Part shown: piece by piece, positions 17,988 to 27,064 of the stretch
How positions within the stretch are numbered: the stretch's first letter is position 1
Layout: each line of letters begins with the position of its first letter
Assembly (NCBI RefSeq): GCF_014202315.1
Contig: NZ_JACHGN010000017.1
Location: 62,001 to 126,000 of the forward strand
From: Thermocatellispora tengchongensis
GTDB lineage: Bacteria > Actinomycetota > Actinomycetes > Streptosporangiales > Streptosporangiaceae
Length of the DNA: 64,000 bases
Direction of reading: 5' to 3'
Notes under the pieces: generated by a model
What the model saw: only the letters and a program-made list of their open reading frames with translations
Told to the model about the DNA's origin: nothing
Databases searched by the model: none
Made by a program: the position numbers and the translations under genes

Positions 17988-20173
17988 CACACGGCTCCGA
18001 TGGCGGCCCGGCACCGCTTCAGGGCCGCGACGATGTCGTCCACCTGCGCGATCGCGGCGGCTTCGAGGACGCGGGAGATGCTCGGGCTCGCCTCGGCGCC
18101 GGTGACCCGTTCCACCGGCAGGTCGAGCCAGTCGAAGTAGCGGCGCTGGATCTCGTCGGCGAGCCACCCCCCGTACGACGTGCCGCGCGCGCCCTGCTCG
18201 ACGATGAGCACGCCGTTGGTCTTGCGGACGCTGGCCCCGATGGTGTCCCAGTCGATGGACGCCCGGTCCAGCCAGCGCAGGTCGATGAGGTCGGCGTCCA
18301 CCCCCGCCTCGTCGATGGCCTCGGCGGCCCGGTGCACCATGGACAGGTAGCTGATCACGGTGAGCTCGGAGCCGGTGCGTCGCAGCGCGGCCCGCCCGAG
18401 CGGCAGGCAGTAGTCGAGGTCGTCCTCGGGCACCTCCTGGCGCGCCCTGTAGAGATCGACGTGCTCGATCACCAGGACGGGGTCCTCCAGCAGCATCGCC
18501 GTGTTGAACAGCCCGATGTAGTCCGACGCGGTCGACGGAGCGACGATCCGCCAGCCCGGACTGGTCGCGAAGATCCCGGCCGGGTCCATGAGGTGCTGCG
18601 AGCCGTAGCCGGTGCCCATCGCGACCTTCGTGCGCAGGACGAGCGGGACGTTGTTGTGCCCGCCGAACATGTGCCGCGCCTTGCCGATCTGGTTGAACAC
18701 CTGGTCGGCGGCGACCCAGAGGAAGTCCGGGTACATGAACTCGATCACCGGGCGGAAGCGGCCGTCCAGCGCCATGCCGGCGCCCAGGCCGGCGAAGGCG
18801 TTCTCGCTGATGGGCGTGCCCAGGACCCGGTCGGGCGCGACCTGCAGCGCCTTCTTGGTCACCCCGTTGGTGCCGCCGCCGAGCCGGTGCACGTCCTCGC
18901 CGAGGACGATCACCCGCGGGTCGGCGGCCATCCGCCGCCCGAGGACGTCCGAGGCGGCGTCGATGAAGCGCACGGTCTTGCGCGGCCCGTCGTACGCGGC
19001 CGGGTCCAGCGTCCGCGCGCCCGCCAGCGCGCCCGCATCGCCGCGCAGGCCGTCGTCCACGGTCGCGGGGTCCGGCCACAACTCCGGGCGGATCCTGCGC
19101 TTGCCCCCCGCCTCCGGGTCTGGCTCGACCAGCTCGCCGGTGACCTGCCGCATCGCCTCCTGCGCCTGCTCGCGCACGCCCCGGGCCGTCGCCTCGTCGA
19201 GCAGGCCGAGGTCGCGCATCTCCCGTTCGAGCTTGACGATCGGGTCACGCAGACGCCACTCGGCCTCCTCGTCCTTGGTCCGGTAGCCGAACGCGCTGCC
19301 GGCGTAGGCGCCGTTCTGGTGGAAGTAGCGGTAGACGTCGGCCTCGATGATCACGGGCCCGTCTCCCGCGCGCATGATCTCCTCGGCCTGCCTGGTGGCC
19401 AGGTGCACCGCGAGCGGGTCCATGCCGTCGACCTTCCACGAGGGGATGCCGAAGCCGAGCCCGCGGGCCGAGAGCCGGTCCTCGCGGGTGACCTCGCCGA
19501 CCCGCGTGGCGACCGCGTACAGGTTGTTCTCGATGAACAGGCACAGGGGCAGGTCCCAGGCGGCGGCGAGGTTCATCGACTCCAGGACGCCGCCGATGTT
19601 GACCGCGCCGTCGCCGAAGTAGGTGACGGTGATGTCGTCGGTGCCGGCCCGCCGCTGGGCCCAGGCGTTCCCGGCGGCCAGCGGGACGCCTCCGCCGACG
19701 ATCGCGTTGCTGCCCAGGGCGCCCGCTTCGAGCCACTGCAGGTGGATCGAGCCGCCCCGCCCCCTGCTGAAGCCCTGGGCGAGACCGAGGATCTCGGCCA
19801 GCGTGCGGCGCAGCAGCGTGCGCACGTCGTCGTGGACCAGTTCCGCGAGGTCGGCCTTGCCGCCCGTCAGGTGGGTGAGGGCCTTGGCGAGGAACTGGTG
19901 GTGGCTGCGGTGCGAGCCGTTGATCGCATCGGAGGTCCGCAGCCCGATGGCCGAGCCGACGGCCCCGCCCTCCTGCCCGATGCTCGAATGCGCGGGCCCG
20001 TGGACCAGGCCCTGCGACGCGAGTTCGAGCACGGTCTCCTCGAAGGCCCGGATGAGGTGCAGTTGCCCCAGCATGCCGCTCAGCAGGGCAGGGTCGGCCT
20101 CCTGCCAGTCGGACTTGGTCGCGCTGAGGTGCACCCATGGGCGAATTGCCGCCAAACGTCGTTTTCGTGGCAT
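17987..20173 (-). CDS. Fused alpha-beta E1 of a 2-oxoacid dehydrogenase
   Basis: The 728-aa protein joins E1 alpha (about 20-370) and E1 beta (about 395-728). The alpha half has the thiamine-diphosphate motif GDGAVNIGG ending in IENN and a HRSHH stretch. The beta half has VIVLGEDV, ISENAFAGLGAGMAL and APSTASDY. It decarboxylates a 2-oxoacid and acylates the E2 lipoyl group. Separate alpha and beta chains are more usual. The ATG at 20173 has GAGGAA upstream. Branched-chain or acetoin-type substrates are possible; the specific one is not readable. Confidence 0.9.
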   Translation of the reverse strand: MPRKRRLAAIRPWVHLSATKSDWQEADPALLSGMLGQLHLIRAFEETVLELASQGLVHGPAHSSIGQEGGAVGSAIGLRTSDAINGSHRSHHQFLAKALTHLTGGKADLAELVHDDVRTLLRRTLAEILGLAQGFSRGRGGSIHLQWLEAGALGSNAIVGGGVPLAAGNAWAQRRAGTDDITVTYFGDGAVNIGGVLESMNLAAAWDLPLCLFIENNLYAVATRVGEVTREDRLSARGLGFGIPSWKVDGMDPLAVHLATRQAEEIMRAGDGPVIIEADVYRYFHQNGAYAGSAFGYRTKDEEAEWRLRDPIVKLEREMRDLGLLDEATARGVREQAQEAMRQVTGELVEPDPEAGGKRRIRPELWPDPATVDDGLRGDAGALAGARTLDPAAYDGPRKTVRFIDAASDVLGRRMAADPRVIVLGEDVHRLGGGTNGVTKKALQVAPDRVLGTPISENAFAGLGAGMALDGRFRPVIEFMYPDFLWVAADQVFNQIGKARHMFGGHNNVPLVLRTKVAMGTGYGSQHLMDPAGIFATSPGWRIVAPSTASDYIGLFNTAMLLEDPVLVIEHVDLYRARQEVPEDDLDYCLPLGRAALRRTGSELTVISYLSMVHRAAEAIDEAGVDADLIDLRWLDRASIDWDTIGASVRKTNGVLIVEQGARGTSYGGWLADEIQRRYFDWLDLPVERVTGAEASPSISRVLEAAAIAQVDDIVAALKRCRAAIGAV

Positions 20174-20242
20174 CAGCTTCCTCACCGCCGTCGATTGCCG
20201 CCGACGCGCCGTTCGCCGCGTCGGAGACTCGCAATCTACGCA

Positions 20243-20258
20243 CGATCGGATCCAATCG
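20243..20258. promoter_or_regulatory. Palindromic operator candidate between E1 and VOC genes
   Basis: CGATCGGATCCAATCG is a 16-bp dyad with 14 of 16 positions symmetric, placed between two divergent genes. A GTATCCAAT echo lies at 20311-20319. It is a candidate site for the GntR regulator encoded at 20907. Confidence 0.45.
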
Positions 20259-20284
20259 CAAGACGTATCCTCGGAAAACGGCCC

Positions 20285-20312
20285 TTGACAGCGGGATCTG
20301 CGGTCGTAATGT
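20285..20312 (+). promoter_or_regulatory. Promoter candidate for the VOC-GntR-ALDH genes
   Basis: TTGACA (20285-20290), a 16-bp gap and TAATGT (20307-20312) form a sigma-70-like promoter 65 bp before the VOC start. The -35 is perfect and the -10 weak. Confidence 0.5.
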
Positions 20313-20376
20313 ATCCAATGGGGCCGCCGCCCGCTGTGGGCGGCGGCCCCAGCCGACCCACCGGAGGAGGAGATCC

Positions 20377-20904
20377 ATGCCACTGCCCGGCTTGCGCGGG
20401 ACCGAGCACATCGGGTTCACCGTGCCGGACCTGGACGAGGCGGACGCCTTCCTGGTCGAGGTGCTCGGGTGCCGGCGCGTCTACGAGCTGGGCCCGTTCG
20501 CGCACGAGCACGACGACTGGATGCGGGAGCAGCTCAACGTCCATCCGCGCTCGGTGATGCGCAGGCTGCGCTTCTACCGCTGCGGGTTCGGCTCCAACTT
20601 CGAGGTCTTCGAGTGGGAGCCCGCCGACGGGCAACGGCCGCCGCCGCGCAACAGCGACATCGGCGGGCATCACATCGCGTTCTACGTGGACGACCTCGAC
20701 GCCGCCGTCGCCTACCTGCGGGCTCGGGGCGTACGGGTGCTCGGCGAGCCCGTCGCGAGCGCCAACGCCAGCGCGGGACAGAGATGGATCTACTTCCTGT
20801 CGCCGTGGGGGATGCAGTTCGAGCTGGTCAGCTTCCCCGGCGGCAAGGCGTACGAGGCGGGCGCGCCGGTGATCCTGTGGGATCCGACCCGCCCGGCCCG
20901 TTAG
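20377..20904 (+). CDS. VOC (glyoxalase-fold) family protein
   Basis: The 175-aa protein has two VOC half-units: RGTEHIGFTVPDLDEADAFL with a ligand-position His, and GGHHIAFYVDDLDAAVAYL. A Glu in QFELVSFPGG could be the third ligand. The ATG at 20377 follows GGAGGAGGAGATCC. It reads away from E1 and ahead of the GntR and aldehyde dehydrogenase genes. A metal-dependent dioxygenase or isomerase acting on a pathway intermediate is a reasonable guess only. Confidence 0.85.
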   Translation: MPLPGLRGTEHIGFTVPDLDEADAFLVEVLGCRRVYELGPFAHEHDDWMREQLNVHPRSVMRRLRFYRCGFGSNFEVFEWEPADGQRPPPRNSDIGGHHIAFYVDDLDAAVAYLRARGVRVLGEPVASANASAGQRWIYFLSPWGMQFELVSFPGGKAYEAGAPVILWDPTRPAR

Positions 20905-20906
20905 GC

Positions 20907-21656
20907 ATGCTGTACTCCATGACCGACAAGCACCCGGCCGGCGCCCCGGTGACATCCCCGGGCCCGGAAATCGCGACCAGCGCCGACAGCGCGCGGCACG
21001 GCAAGGCCAGCCGGCGCATCGCCGACGGTCTGCGGGCATCGATCCTGTCGGGGGAGCTGCCTCCCGGCAGCAGGATCCGGCAGGAGGAGATCGCGGCGCA
21101 GTACGGCGCCAGCCGCATCCCGGTGCGCGGGGCCCTGAGCATCCTGGAGGCCGACGGCCTGGTGCGGCTCGTCGCCAACTCCGGGGCCTGGGTGGCGCGG
21201 TTCAGCCGCGGCGAGTGCGAGGAGTTCTACCAGATCCGCGAGCACGTCGAGCCGCTGCTCCTGCGCGCGAGCCTGCCCGGCCTCACGCCCGAGATCCTCG
21301 ACCGGATGGACGACCTGGCCGAGGAGATGGCGCACACGGGCCGCGCCGAGCACTTCCTGCGGCTCGACCGCGAGTTCCACGCCCTGTCCTACTCCGGAGC
21401 CCGAACCGTCGTCCTGCACGAGATCGTGCAGCGGATGTGGAACATGACCCATCACTATCGGCTGATGTTCACCCAGGTCTTCCTGGAACAGCGCAGCACG
21501 ATCGTCCACGACGAGCACCGGATGCTGGTCCGGGCCCTGCGCGAGGGCGACGCCGACCAGGCGGACCTGGTCGTGCGCGGCCACATCCGGCGTACGCGCC
21601 TGCAACTCGCCCAGCACCCGGAGCTGTTCGACGTCCTGCCCTCCGGGCCGGACTGA
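20907..21656 (+). CDS. GntR-family regulator (FCD domain)
   Basis: The 249-aa protein has an N-terminal winged helix (about 30-95; EIAAQYGASRIPVRGALSIL) and a helical FCD ligand domain (about 100-245). The latter has metal-site residues in the LDREFHALSY and VHDEHRMLVRAL regions. FCD regulators commonly bind organic acids and repress neighbouring catabolic genes. ATG codons at 20907 and 20919 are both possible starts and neither has a strong ribosome site. Confidence 0.88.
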   Translation: MLYSMTDKHPAGAPVTSPGPEIATSADSARHGKASRRIADGLRASILSGELPPGSRIRQEEIAAQYGASRIPVRGALSILEADGLVRLVANSGAWVARFSRGECEEFYQIREHVEPLLLRASLPGLTPEILDRMDDLAEEMAHTGRAEHFLRLDREFHALSYSGARTVVLHEIVQRMWNMTHHYRLMFTQVFLEQRSTIVHDEHRMLVRALREGDADQADLVVRGHIRRTRLQLAQHPELFDVLPSGPD

Positions 21657-21685
21657 ACCCACTCCGCGAAGAAAGGCCCTTTCGC

Positions 21686-23095
21686 ATGACGACCGCCACC
21701 CAGCCGCCGACCGCGCCCCCGATCGCCGTGACCGACCCGGCGACAGGTCAGGTGGTCAGGAAGGCCGCCGCGCACACCCCGCCCGAGGTCGAGCGGCGCG
21801 TACGGGCGGCGCACGACGCCGCCCGCGTCCTGCGCGGCACCGACTTCGCCACCCGTGCCTCATGGATGCGAGAGTCGGCCGCACTGCTCGAAGCCGACGC
21901 CGCCGACGTCGCGCGCGCCATCGTCACCGAGATGGGCAAGCCGATCCGCCAGGCCCGGGACGAGGTGGCCAAGAGCGTGCGGACCATGCGGTTCTACGCC
22001 GGCCACGCCGCGGCGTTCCTGGCGGACACGCCGCTGGAGGCGCCGGAGAGGGTGGGGGCGCGGCGGGCGCTGACGCGCTACCAGCCGCTCGGCGTGGTCC
22101 TGGCGGTCATGCCGTGGAACTACCCGATCTGGCAGGTGATCAGGTTCGCGGCCCCCGCGCTGATGGCGGGCAACGCCGGCCTGCTGAAGCACGCGCCGAA
22201 CGTCCCGGACTCGGCGCTGTACCTCGACTCGCTGTTCGCGCGCGGCGGGTTCCCGGCCGGCGCGTTCGGCGCGCTGCTGGCCGGCTCGGACGTCGTCGAG
22301 GGGATCATCGCCGACCCGCGGATCGCCGCCGTCACCCTCACCGGCTCCGAGGGCGCGGGCCGCGCGGTCGGCGCGGCGGCTGGGCGCGCCATCAAGAAGG
22401 CGGTGCTCGAACTCGGCGGGTCCGACCCCTTCGTCGTGATGCCGAGCGCCGACGTCGGGAAGGCGGCCGCGACGGCGCTCGCCGCGCGGATGAACAACAA
22501 CGGCCAGTCCTGCATCGCCGGCAAGCGCTTCATCGTCCACACCGACGTCTACGACGAGTTCGCCGGCCTCTTCGCCGAGAAGATCGCCGCCCTCACCGTG
22601 GGCGACCCGTTCGACGAGGCCACCGACATCGGCCCGATCGCGACCGCCCGGGGCCGCGACGAGCTGGCCGCGCAGGTCGACGACGCCGTGGCGCACGGCG
22701 CGCGGGTGCTGGCCACGGCCGCCACGCCCGCGGACACCGCCGGCTGGTACTACCCGCCGACCCTGCTGGAGGGCGTCGGGCCGGAGTGCCGGCTGTTCCG
22801 CGAGGAGGCGTTCGGCCCGGTCGCGGTCCTGTACCGGGCGCGCGACGAACAGGAGGCGGTCGCGCTGGCCAACGGCACGCCGTACGGGCTCAGCTCCTCG
22901 GTGTGGACGAGCGACCCCGAGCAGGAGCGTCGCATGATCGACGCCCTGGAGGCGGGTGCGGTCTTCGTCAACGGCATGTCCGTCTCCTATCCGGAGCTGC
23001 CCTTCGGCGGGATCCGGAACTCGGGCTACGGGCGCGAGCTGGGCCCGGCCGGGATCCGCGAGTTCTGCAACATGAAGACCGTCTGGATCGCCTGA
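21686..23095 (+). CDS. Aldehyde dehydrogenase, succinate-semialdehyde type
   Basis: This 469-aa NAD(P)-dependent aldehyde dehydrogenase has the NAD-site MPWNYPIWQ, the general base in LELGGSDPF, the catalytic Cys in NNNGQSCIAGKRF (near 275) and the EEAFGPV signature. Overall it resembles the GabD/succinate-semialdehyde group. The ATG at 21686 has GAAAGG upstream. It sits 29 nt after the GntR gene, so they may be co-transcribed. It probably oxidises an aldehyde from the ring-cleavage pathway. Confidence 0.92.
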   Translation: MTTATQPPTAPPIAVTDPATGQVVRKAAAHTPPEVERRVRAAHDAARVLRGTDFATRASWMRESAALLEADAADVARAIVTEMGKPIRQARDEVAKSVRTMRFYAGHAAAFLADTPLEAPERVGARRALTRYQPLGVVLAVMPWNYPIWQVIRFAAPALMAGNAGLLKHAPNVPDSALYLDSLFARGGFPAGAFGALLAGSDVVEGIIADPRIAAVTLTGSEGAGRAVGAAAGRAIKKAVLELGGSDPFVVMPSADVGKAAATALAARMNNNGQSCIAGKRFIVHTDVYDEFAGLFAEKIAALTVGDPFDEATDIGPIATARGRDELAAQVDDAVAHGARVLATAATPADTAGWYYPPTLLEGVGPECRLFREEAFGPVAVLYRARDEQEAVALANGTPYGLSSSVWTSDPEQERRMIDALEAGAVFVNGMSVSYPELPFGGIRNSGYGRELGPAGIREFCNMKTVWIA

Positions 23096-23427
23096 CCCTC
23101 ACCCCTTCCGGCCGGCGGCGCCCCGCTCGGTGAGTTCCCTGCCCAGGGGCGTAAGGGAGACGGCGTGAGGGAGACCAGGACGGCGCGGCCGGCATCCTCG
23201 CCGAACGGATCACCGCGGGCGACCTGGCCGTGGCCCCCTGCCCATGCCGCTGTCCCAGGTGGAGGAGGCGTGGCACGCCCCGGCCGCCGCCTCGTGCCGC
23301 CCCCCTGAGAGCCGCCCCCTGAGAGCCGCGCGGCCGGTATTGACACGGGCTTTGGCGGGCACTTGAATCACATCGGGCTAATCATATGCATGATAAGTAG
23401 TGATTCTTCGCCCCAATGGGAGGTCCG
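23096..23427. other. Gap with a reductase relic, tandem repeat and promoter
   Basis: At 23179-23285 the plus strand reads GILAERITAGDLAVAP and, one frame over, MPLSQVEEAWH. This resembles the C-terminus of a quinone-oxidoreductase/alcohol dehydrogenase, so a gene scrap is possible. A perfect 14-bp tandem repeat CCCCCTGAGAGCCG occupies 23301-23328. The remainder is the promoter region of the esterase. Confidence 0.4.
23340..23368 (+). promoter_or_regulatory. Promoter candidate for the esterase gene
   Basis: TTGACA (23340-23345), a 17-bp gap and TTGAAT (23363-23368), about 60 bp before the ATG. The A/T-rich ATCATATGCATGAT follows and could be part of an operator. Confidence 0.5.
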
Positions 23428-25071
23428 ATGGCCAGACGGAGAGGGCGGCGCGCGACTCTCGCGGCGCTTTTGGCGGCCGTGTTCGTGGCGGCCGGCGGCG
23501 TCGATGCGGCAGCCGCACCGGACGGCCCGCCGGAGCGGCCCGAGGCGGGAACGGAACAGATCGGGCGCGGACAAGGCTGCCGTGCGGAGCACTTCGAACG
23601 GCTCACCGTGCCCGGCGCCCGGATCACCGGCGTACGCGCCGCCCTCAACCCCGGAGGAGGCAAAGCCCTGATCACCCCGCCCTCCGGCACGACGGTGCCC
23701 GACCGCGTGTTCTGCGAGGTCGAGATCGCGCTCACCCACGGGCGTGAGGGGACCGAGGGCCTGCCGGCCGACGACGTCCACGTCTGGGTCTGGCTGCCCA
23801 AGGACTGGAACGGCCGGCTCCAGGCCGTCGGCGGGGGTGGCACGAGGGCGACCTACGGCGCACCGTCGATGGTCTCCGCGCTCGAGGACGGCTACGCGGT
23901 CACCGTCAGCGACGCCGGCCTGTCCGTGGAGAAGCCGCAGATCCACATCTTCCTGACCGGCGGCAGGTTCAACTGGCAGCTGTTCGAGAACTGGTCCTAC
24001 CGCAGCGTGCACGACAACGCCGTCCTCGCCAAGGCCGTCGTGCACCGGTACTACGGGTCACCGGCCCGCTATTCGTACTGGCGGGGCTGCTCCAACGGAG
24101 GGCGCCAGGGGCTGGAGATGACCCAGCGGTTCCCCGGCGACTTCGACGGCGTGCTGGCCGAGGCGCCGGCCATCTACGGCGCCGAGCGGCTGAACATGAC
24201 GATGTCCTGGCCGGCGTTCCTGCAGAACGACGCGTTCGGCGGTTTCATCCCGGAATGCAAGATGACGGCCTTGACCGAGACGATCGTGCAGGCGTGCGAC
24301 GGCGAGGACGGCCTGGTCGACGGCCTCGTCAGCAACCCGGCCGGTTGCGACTACCGCGAGGTGCTGAACGGGCAGATCGGCCGGTCTCTTCCCTGCGGGG
24401 AGATAACCGCGCGTGAGATCGAGGTCGTGACCAAGATCCTCGAAGGCCCGCGAACCGAGTCCGGCCGGTTCGTCTGGTACGGCTACACGCCCGGCGTCGA
24501 CCTTAACAACAGCCGTACGTACACCGGCTGGCCGATCCAGAACTTTCTCAAGCACGATCCCGCCTACGACTGGCGGACCTCGACCACCGATGAGCTGATC
24601 AACGTGTTCGGCCCGATGTACCGCAGCCGGCTGGACATCCTGTCGGGCTCTGACCCGGTGCTTCAGCCCTTCGCCAACCGGGGCGGCAAGCTGCTGATGT
24701 GGCACGGGCTCGCCGACGGGGCGTTCCCCGCCGATCAGTCCGTGCACTACTACAAGGAGGTCCGGCAGATCTCGGGTGAGCGGACGGACGACTTCTTCCG
24801 GCTGTTCCTCGCGCCCGGCGTCGACCACTGCGGCGGCGGTGCCGGCCCCAAGCCCACCGATCCGTTCGGCGCGCTGGTGGCGTGGGTCGAGCGAGGAGTC
24901 GCGCCGCGGACGCTGCCGGCCGCGCACACCGGCGAGGACGGGAAGATCGTGCGCGAGCGGGCGCTGTGCCCGTATCCGCAGGTGCAGGTCTACCAGGGCG
25001 GTGATCCGGACCGGCCGGAGAGCTTCCGCTGTGGCACCTCGTTCGCCAAGGCGGTGGGAAACGGCTCGTGA
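23428..25071 (+). CDS. Secreted tannase/feruloyl esterase family hydrolase
   Basis: The 547-aa protein has a signal peptide (TLAALLAAVFVAAGG) and an alpha/beta-hydrolase fold of the tannase/feruloyl esterase family. The nucleophile is in RGCSNGGRQG (near 220), the Asp in WHGLADGAFP (near 430) and the His in GVDHCGGG (near 470). Cys residues beside Ser and His match the family's CS-D-HC motif. It probably hydrolyses phenolic or gallate-like esters outside the cell, supplying acids for the neighbouring pathway. The ATG at 23428 has GGGAGG at 23418-23423. Confidence 0.9.
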   Translation: MARRRGRRATLAALLAAVFVAAGGVDAAAAPDGPPERPEAGTEQIGRGQGCRAEHFERLTVPGARITGVRAALNPGGGKALITPPSGTTVPDRVFCEVEIALTHGREGTEGLPADDVHVWVWLPKDWNGRLQAVGGGGTRATYGAPSMVSALEDGYAVTVSDAGLSVEKPQIHIFLTGGRFNWQLFENWSYRSVHDNAVLAKAVVHRYYGSPARYSYWRGCSNGGRQGLEMTQRFPGDFDGVLAEAPAIYGAERLNMTMSWPAFLQNDAFGGFIPECKMTALTETIVQACDGEDGLVDGLVSNPAGCDYREVLNGQIGRSLPCGEITAREIEVVTKILEGPRTESGRFVWYGYTPGVDLNNSRTYTGWPIQNFLKHDPAYDWRTSTTDELINVFGPMYRSRLDILSGSDPVLQPFANRGGKLLMWHGLADGAFPADQSVHYYKEVRQISGERTDDFFRLFLAPGVDHCGGGAGPKPTDPFGALVAWVERGVAPRTLPAAHTGEDGKIVRERALCPYPQVQVYQGGDPDRPESFRCGTSFAKAVGNGS

Positions 25072-25143
25072 TCCTCTCGCGGCGGCGGGACCAGTGCCAT
25101 GCGCTCAGGTCGTTCTGGCACCGGATCGCGTGACCGCATCCTT

Positions 25144-25178
25144 CACGGCGCGGGGGAGAGCCCTCCACCCGCGCCGTG
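25144..25178 (+). terminator. Terminator hairpin after the esterase gene
   Basis: Perfect 11-bp stem CACGGCGCGGG / CCCGCGCCGTG with a 13-nt loop, 72 bp after the stop codon; no T-tract. Confidence 0.65.
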
Positions 25179-25449
25179 CCGGACATCTGATCCCGCTCAT
25201 CACCGCACTGCCCCTTCTTCGCCGGGCGTTACGTCGGCTGGGCCGGATCAGGCGCCACGTTCTTCGCCGACGCCCTGTACCGATGGCTCGGAGTGCCAGT
25301 GGGAAGCCCTTGAGCCGGCGGAGTGCGAGCTTGCTCGTCATACCATGTGGGCTCCGGTCCCGCACGCAGGCACAACTCTGAAGGGAGTCAACACTCCGTG
25401 CACAGTTGTGAGCTGCAGGTTTGTACTGCGGCCCTGGTCGAAGCAGTGG

Positions 25450-25983
25450 CCGGGCTCAAGCATGCTCAAGGCTCGTGGAGCTCCACTGGCCGATCGAGTG
25501 AGCAGCGCAACGATCCGCCTAGTCTTGAACAAGCGCGGCTTGGTCCGGCACCAAGACGGCCGACGATCACTGGCGTGATCTTCTCCGCGCCCAAGCCGCG
25601 AGCACGCTGGCTTGTGACTTCTTCACGGTGGACACCGTCTCAGTCACGCTGCGCCGGTTGTACGTCGTCTTCGTGGTGGAGGTCGGCACCCGTTTCGTGC
25701 ACGTGCTCGGCGTGACCGCCCACCCTGAGGGCACACGAGCTGCCCAGTAAGCCCGAAACCTCCTCGCCGATCTGAAGGACCGGGCTGGCGCGTCCCGGTT
25801 CCTGATACCGGATCGGGGCTGGACGAATACGCCGGTCATTGCAATCGGCACAGGCCACACAGCACCCTGGGCCTTCGAGCTCCCCCCGACATCGACTCCG
25901 ACGTGGTCCCGCTGTCGACGGGCCAAATCGAGCGCTGCCACGTCCTCGGCGGGCCGATCGACGAGTATCAACGAGCCGGCTGA
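25450..25983 (+). pseudogene. DDE integrase-type transposase relic
   Basis: Pieces of an rve-fold transposase appear in changing frames: [16 protein letters not shown]; then [20 protein letters not shown] with [19 protein letters not shown]; a stop in place of a Gln; ARNLLADLKDRAGASRFLI; and a C-terminal CHVLGGPIDEYQRAG. The first catalytic Asp is in CDFFTVD. The middle carrying the remaining acidic residues is deleted. It cannot be active. The flanks 25179-25449 and 25984-26042 hold nothing recognisable. Confidence 0.75.
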
Positions 25984-26042
25984 CCAACTGGGCGCAGTCA
26001 TGCAAGAGCAGGTCGAAATCTTGGGCCCAGGTTTGACACCCT

Positions 26043-26942
26043 TCAGGTATCTTGTGCGGCCAGAAAACTGGCGATCTGGTTTGCTCCTTTCCGCTCCAGC
26101 CAGGTGCGCAGGTCCATCAGGCGCGGGTGCAGGGCGCGGGTGAAGGCCACGTCGGCGCGCCATCCTCGTTCGTTGAGCCAGGTGGAAGCGAAGGCGAGTT
26201 CCTCATCCATCGCGGCGATCGCCTCGATCGGGATCTGAACGTATGGTAGAGGCCGGCCTATCGCCTCAGAAATGGCCGCAGCGATCTGGACCGGGGTCAG
26301 TTCGTCTCCGGCCAGGTCCACAGCGCGGCCTATCCACTCGCCCGGCTGAGCGAAGGCCAGTGCGGTGAACGCGCCGACGTCGTCGACGGCCATGATCTGT
26401 TGCGGCACGTCAGCGGCGAATGCGGTAGTCACGGCGCCGTCGCTCAGGTGGTACGCACCGGTGTAGTTCTCCATGAACGAGACCAGGCGCAGGAATGTCG
26501 CGGGCAGGCCCAGCCGGTTGATGTGCTGTTCGATTCGCCACTTGCTCACTATGTTCTGTGGCAGCTTTTCGGTGTTGTGGCGGCCGGCGCCGGCGAGGGA
26601 CGCGTAGACAAGGTGCTGCACGCCGGAGGCGTGTGCTGCGTCGGCGACATTGCGGCCCCAGCGGACCTCGTCCTCAGCGGAGAAACCTTCCGGGGTGCCT
26701 GGAGAGCCTACGGTGGGCTGAACGCTGAACAGGCCGTACGCGCCTTCGGCAGCGGCGCGGAGCGAGGCGACGTCGTCCATATCGGCGCGGACGAGCTCGG
26801 CCCCCGCCTGCTCCAGCGCGCGGGCTCCGGCGGCATCGGGATCACGCGTCACCGCCCGCACCGACCAGCCATCGGCGAGCAGGTGTGCCGTCACCGTACG
26901 ACCCTGCAGGCCAGTTGCTCCTATGACGACAATGGTCTTCAC
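26043..26942 (-). CDS. NmrA-like NAD(P)-binding protein
   Basis: This 299-aa atypical short-chain dehydrogenase begins KTIVVIGATGLQGRTVTAHLL (Rossmann motif GATGLQG). It has a VYASLAGAG stretch and SKWRIEQHINRLGLPATFLR in place of the usual Tyr-x-x-x-Lys catalytic site, as in NmrA/HSCARG redox sensors or quinone reductases. A GTG at 26942 with GGAGA upstream is the preferred start; an ATG 18 nt further up is possible. It is divergent from a TetR gene. Confidence 0.85.
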   Translation of the reverse strand: MKTIVVIGATGLQGRTVTAHLLADGWSVRAVTRDPDAAGARALEQAGAELVRADMDDVASLRAAAEGAYGLFSVQPTVGSPGTPEGFSAEDEVRWGRNVADAAHASGVQHLVYASLAGAGRHNTEKLPQNIVSKWRIEQHINRLGLPATFLRLVSFMENYTGAYHLSDGAVTTAFAADVPQQIMAVDDVGAFTALAFAQPGEWIGRAVDLAGDELTPVQIAAAISEAIGRPLPYVQIPIEAIAAMDEELAFASTWLNERGWRADVAFTRALHPRLMDLRTWLERKGANQIASFLAAQDT

Positions 26943-26985
26943 GACATATCTCCAGATCATGGGCATGCGTGGAGGGTGTCCATCT

Positions 26986-27006
26986 AACTGGGGGAGTCCT
27001 CCGGTT
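26986..27006. promoter_or_regulatory. TetR operator candidate
   Basis: A 21-bp imperfect dyad (16 of 21 positions symmetric) with half-sites AACTGG and CCGGTT lies between the divergent NmrA-like and TetR genes. Binding by the adjacent TetR protein is inferred. Confidence 0.45.
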
Positions 27007-27064
27007 TCGGGTGAGTAGAATATGGAGGGCCGCCCCGTTTTTGCAAGGCCCGTCGGAGAATCAC

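Noticed and set aside
18332-20557. 741-codon plus-strand open frame
   Set aside because: Antisense to the E1 gene, whose domains and motifs are unambiguous; the plus-strand translation is low-complexity.
20469-20906. Upstream extension of the GntR frame
   Set aside because: This part is the VOC gene read in another frame.
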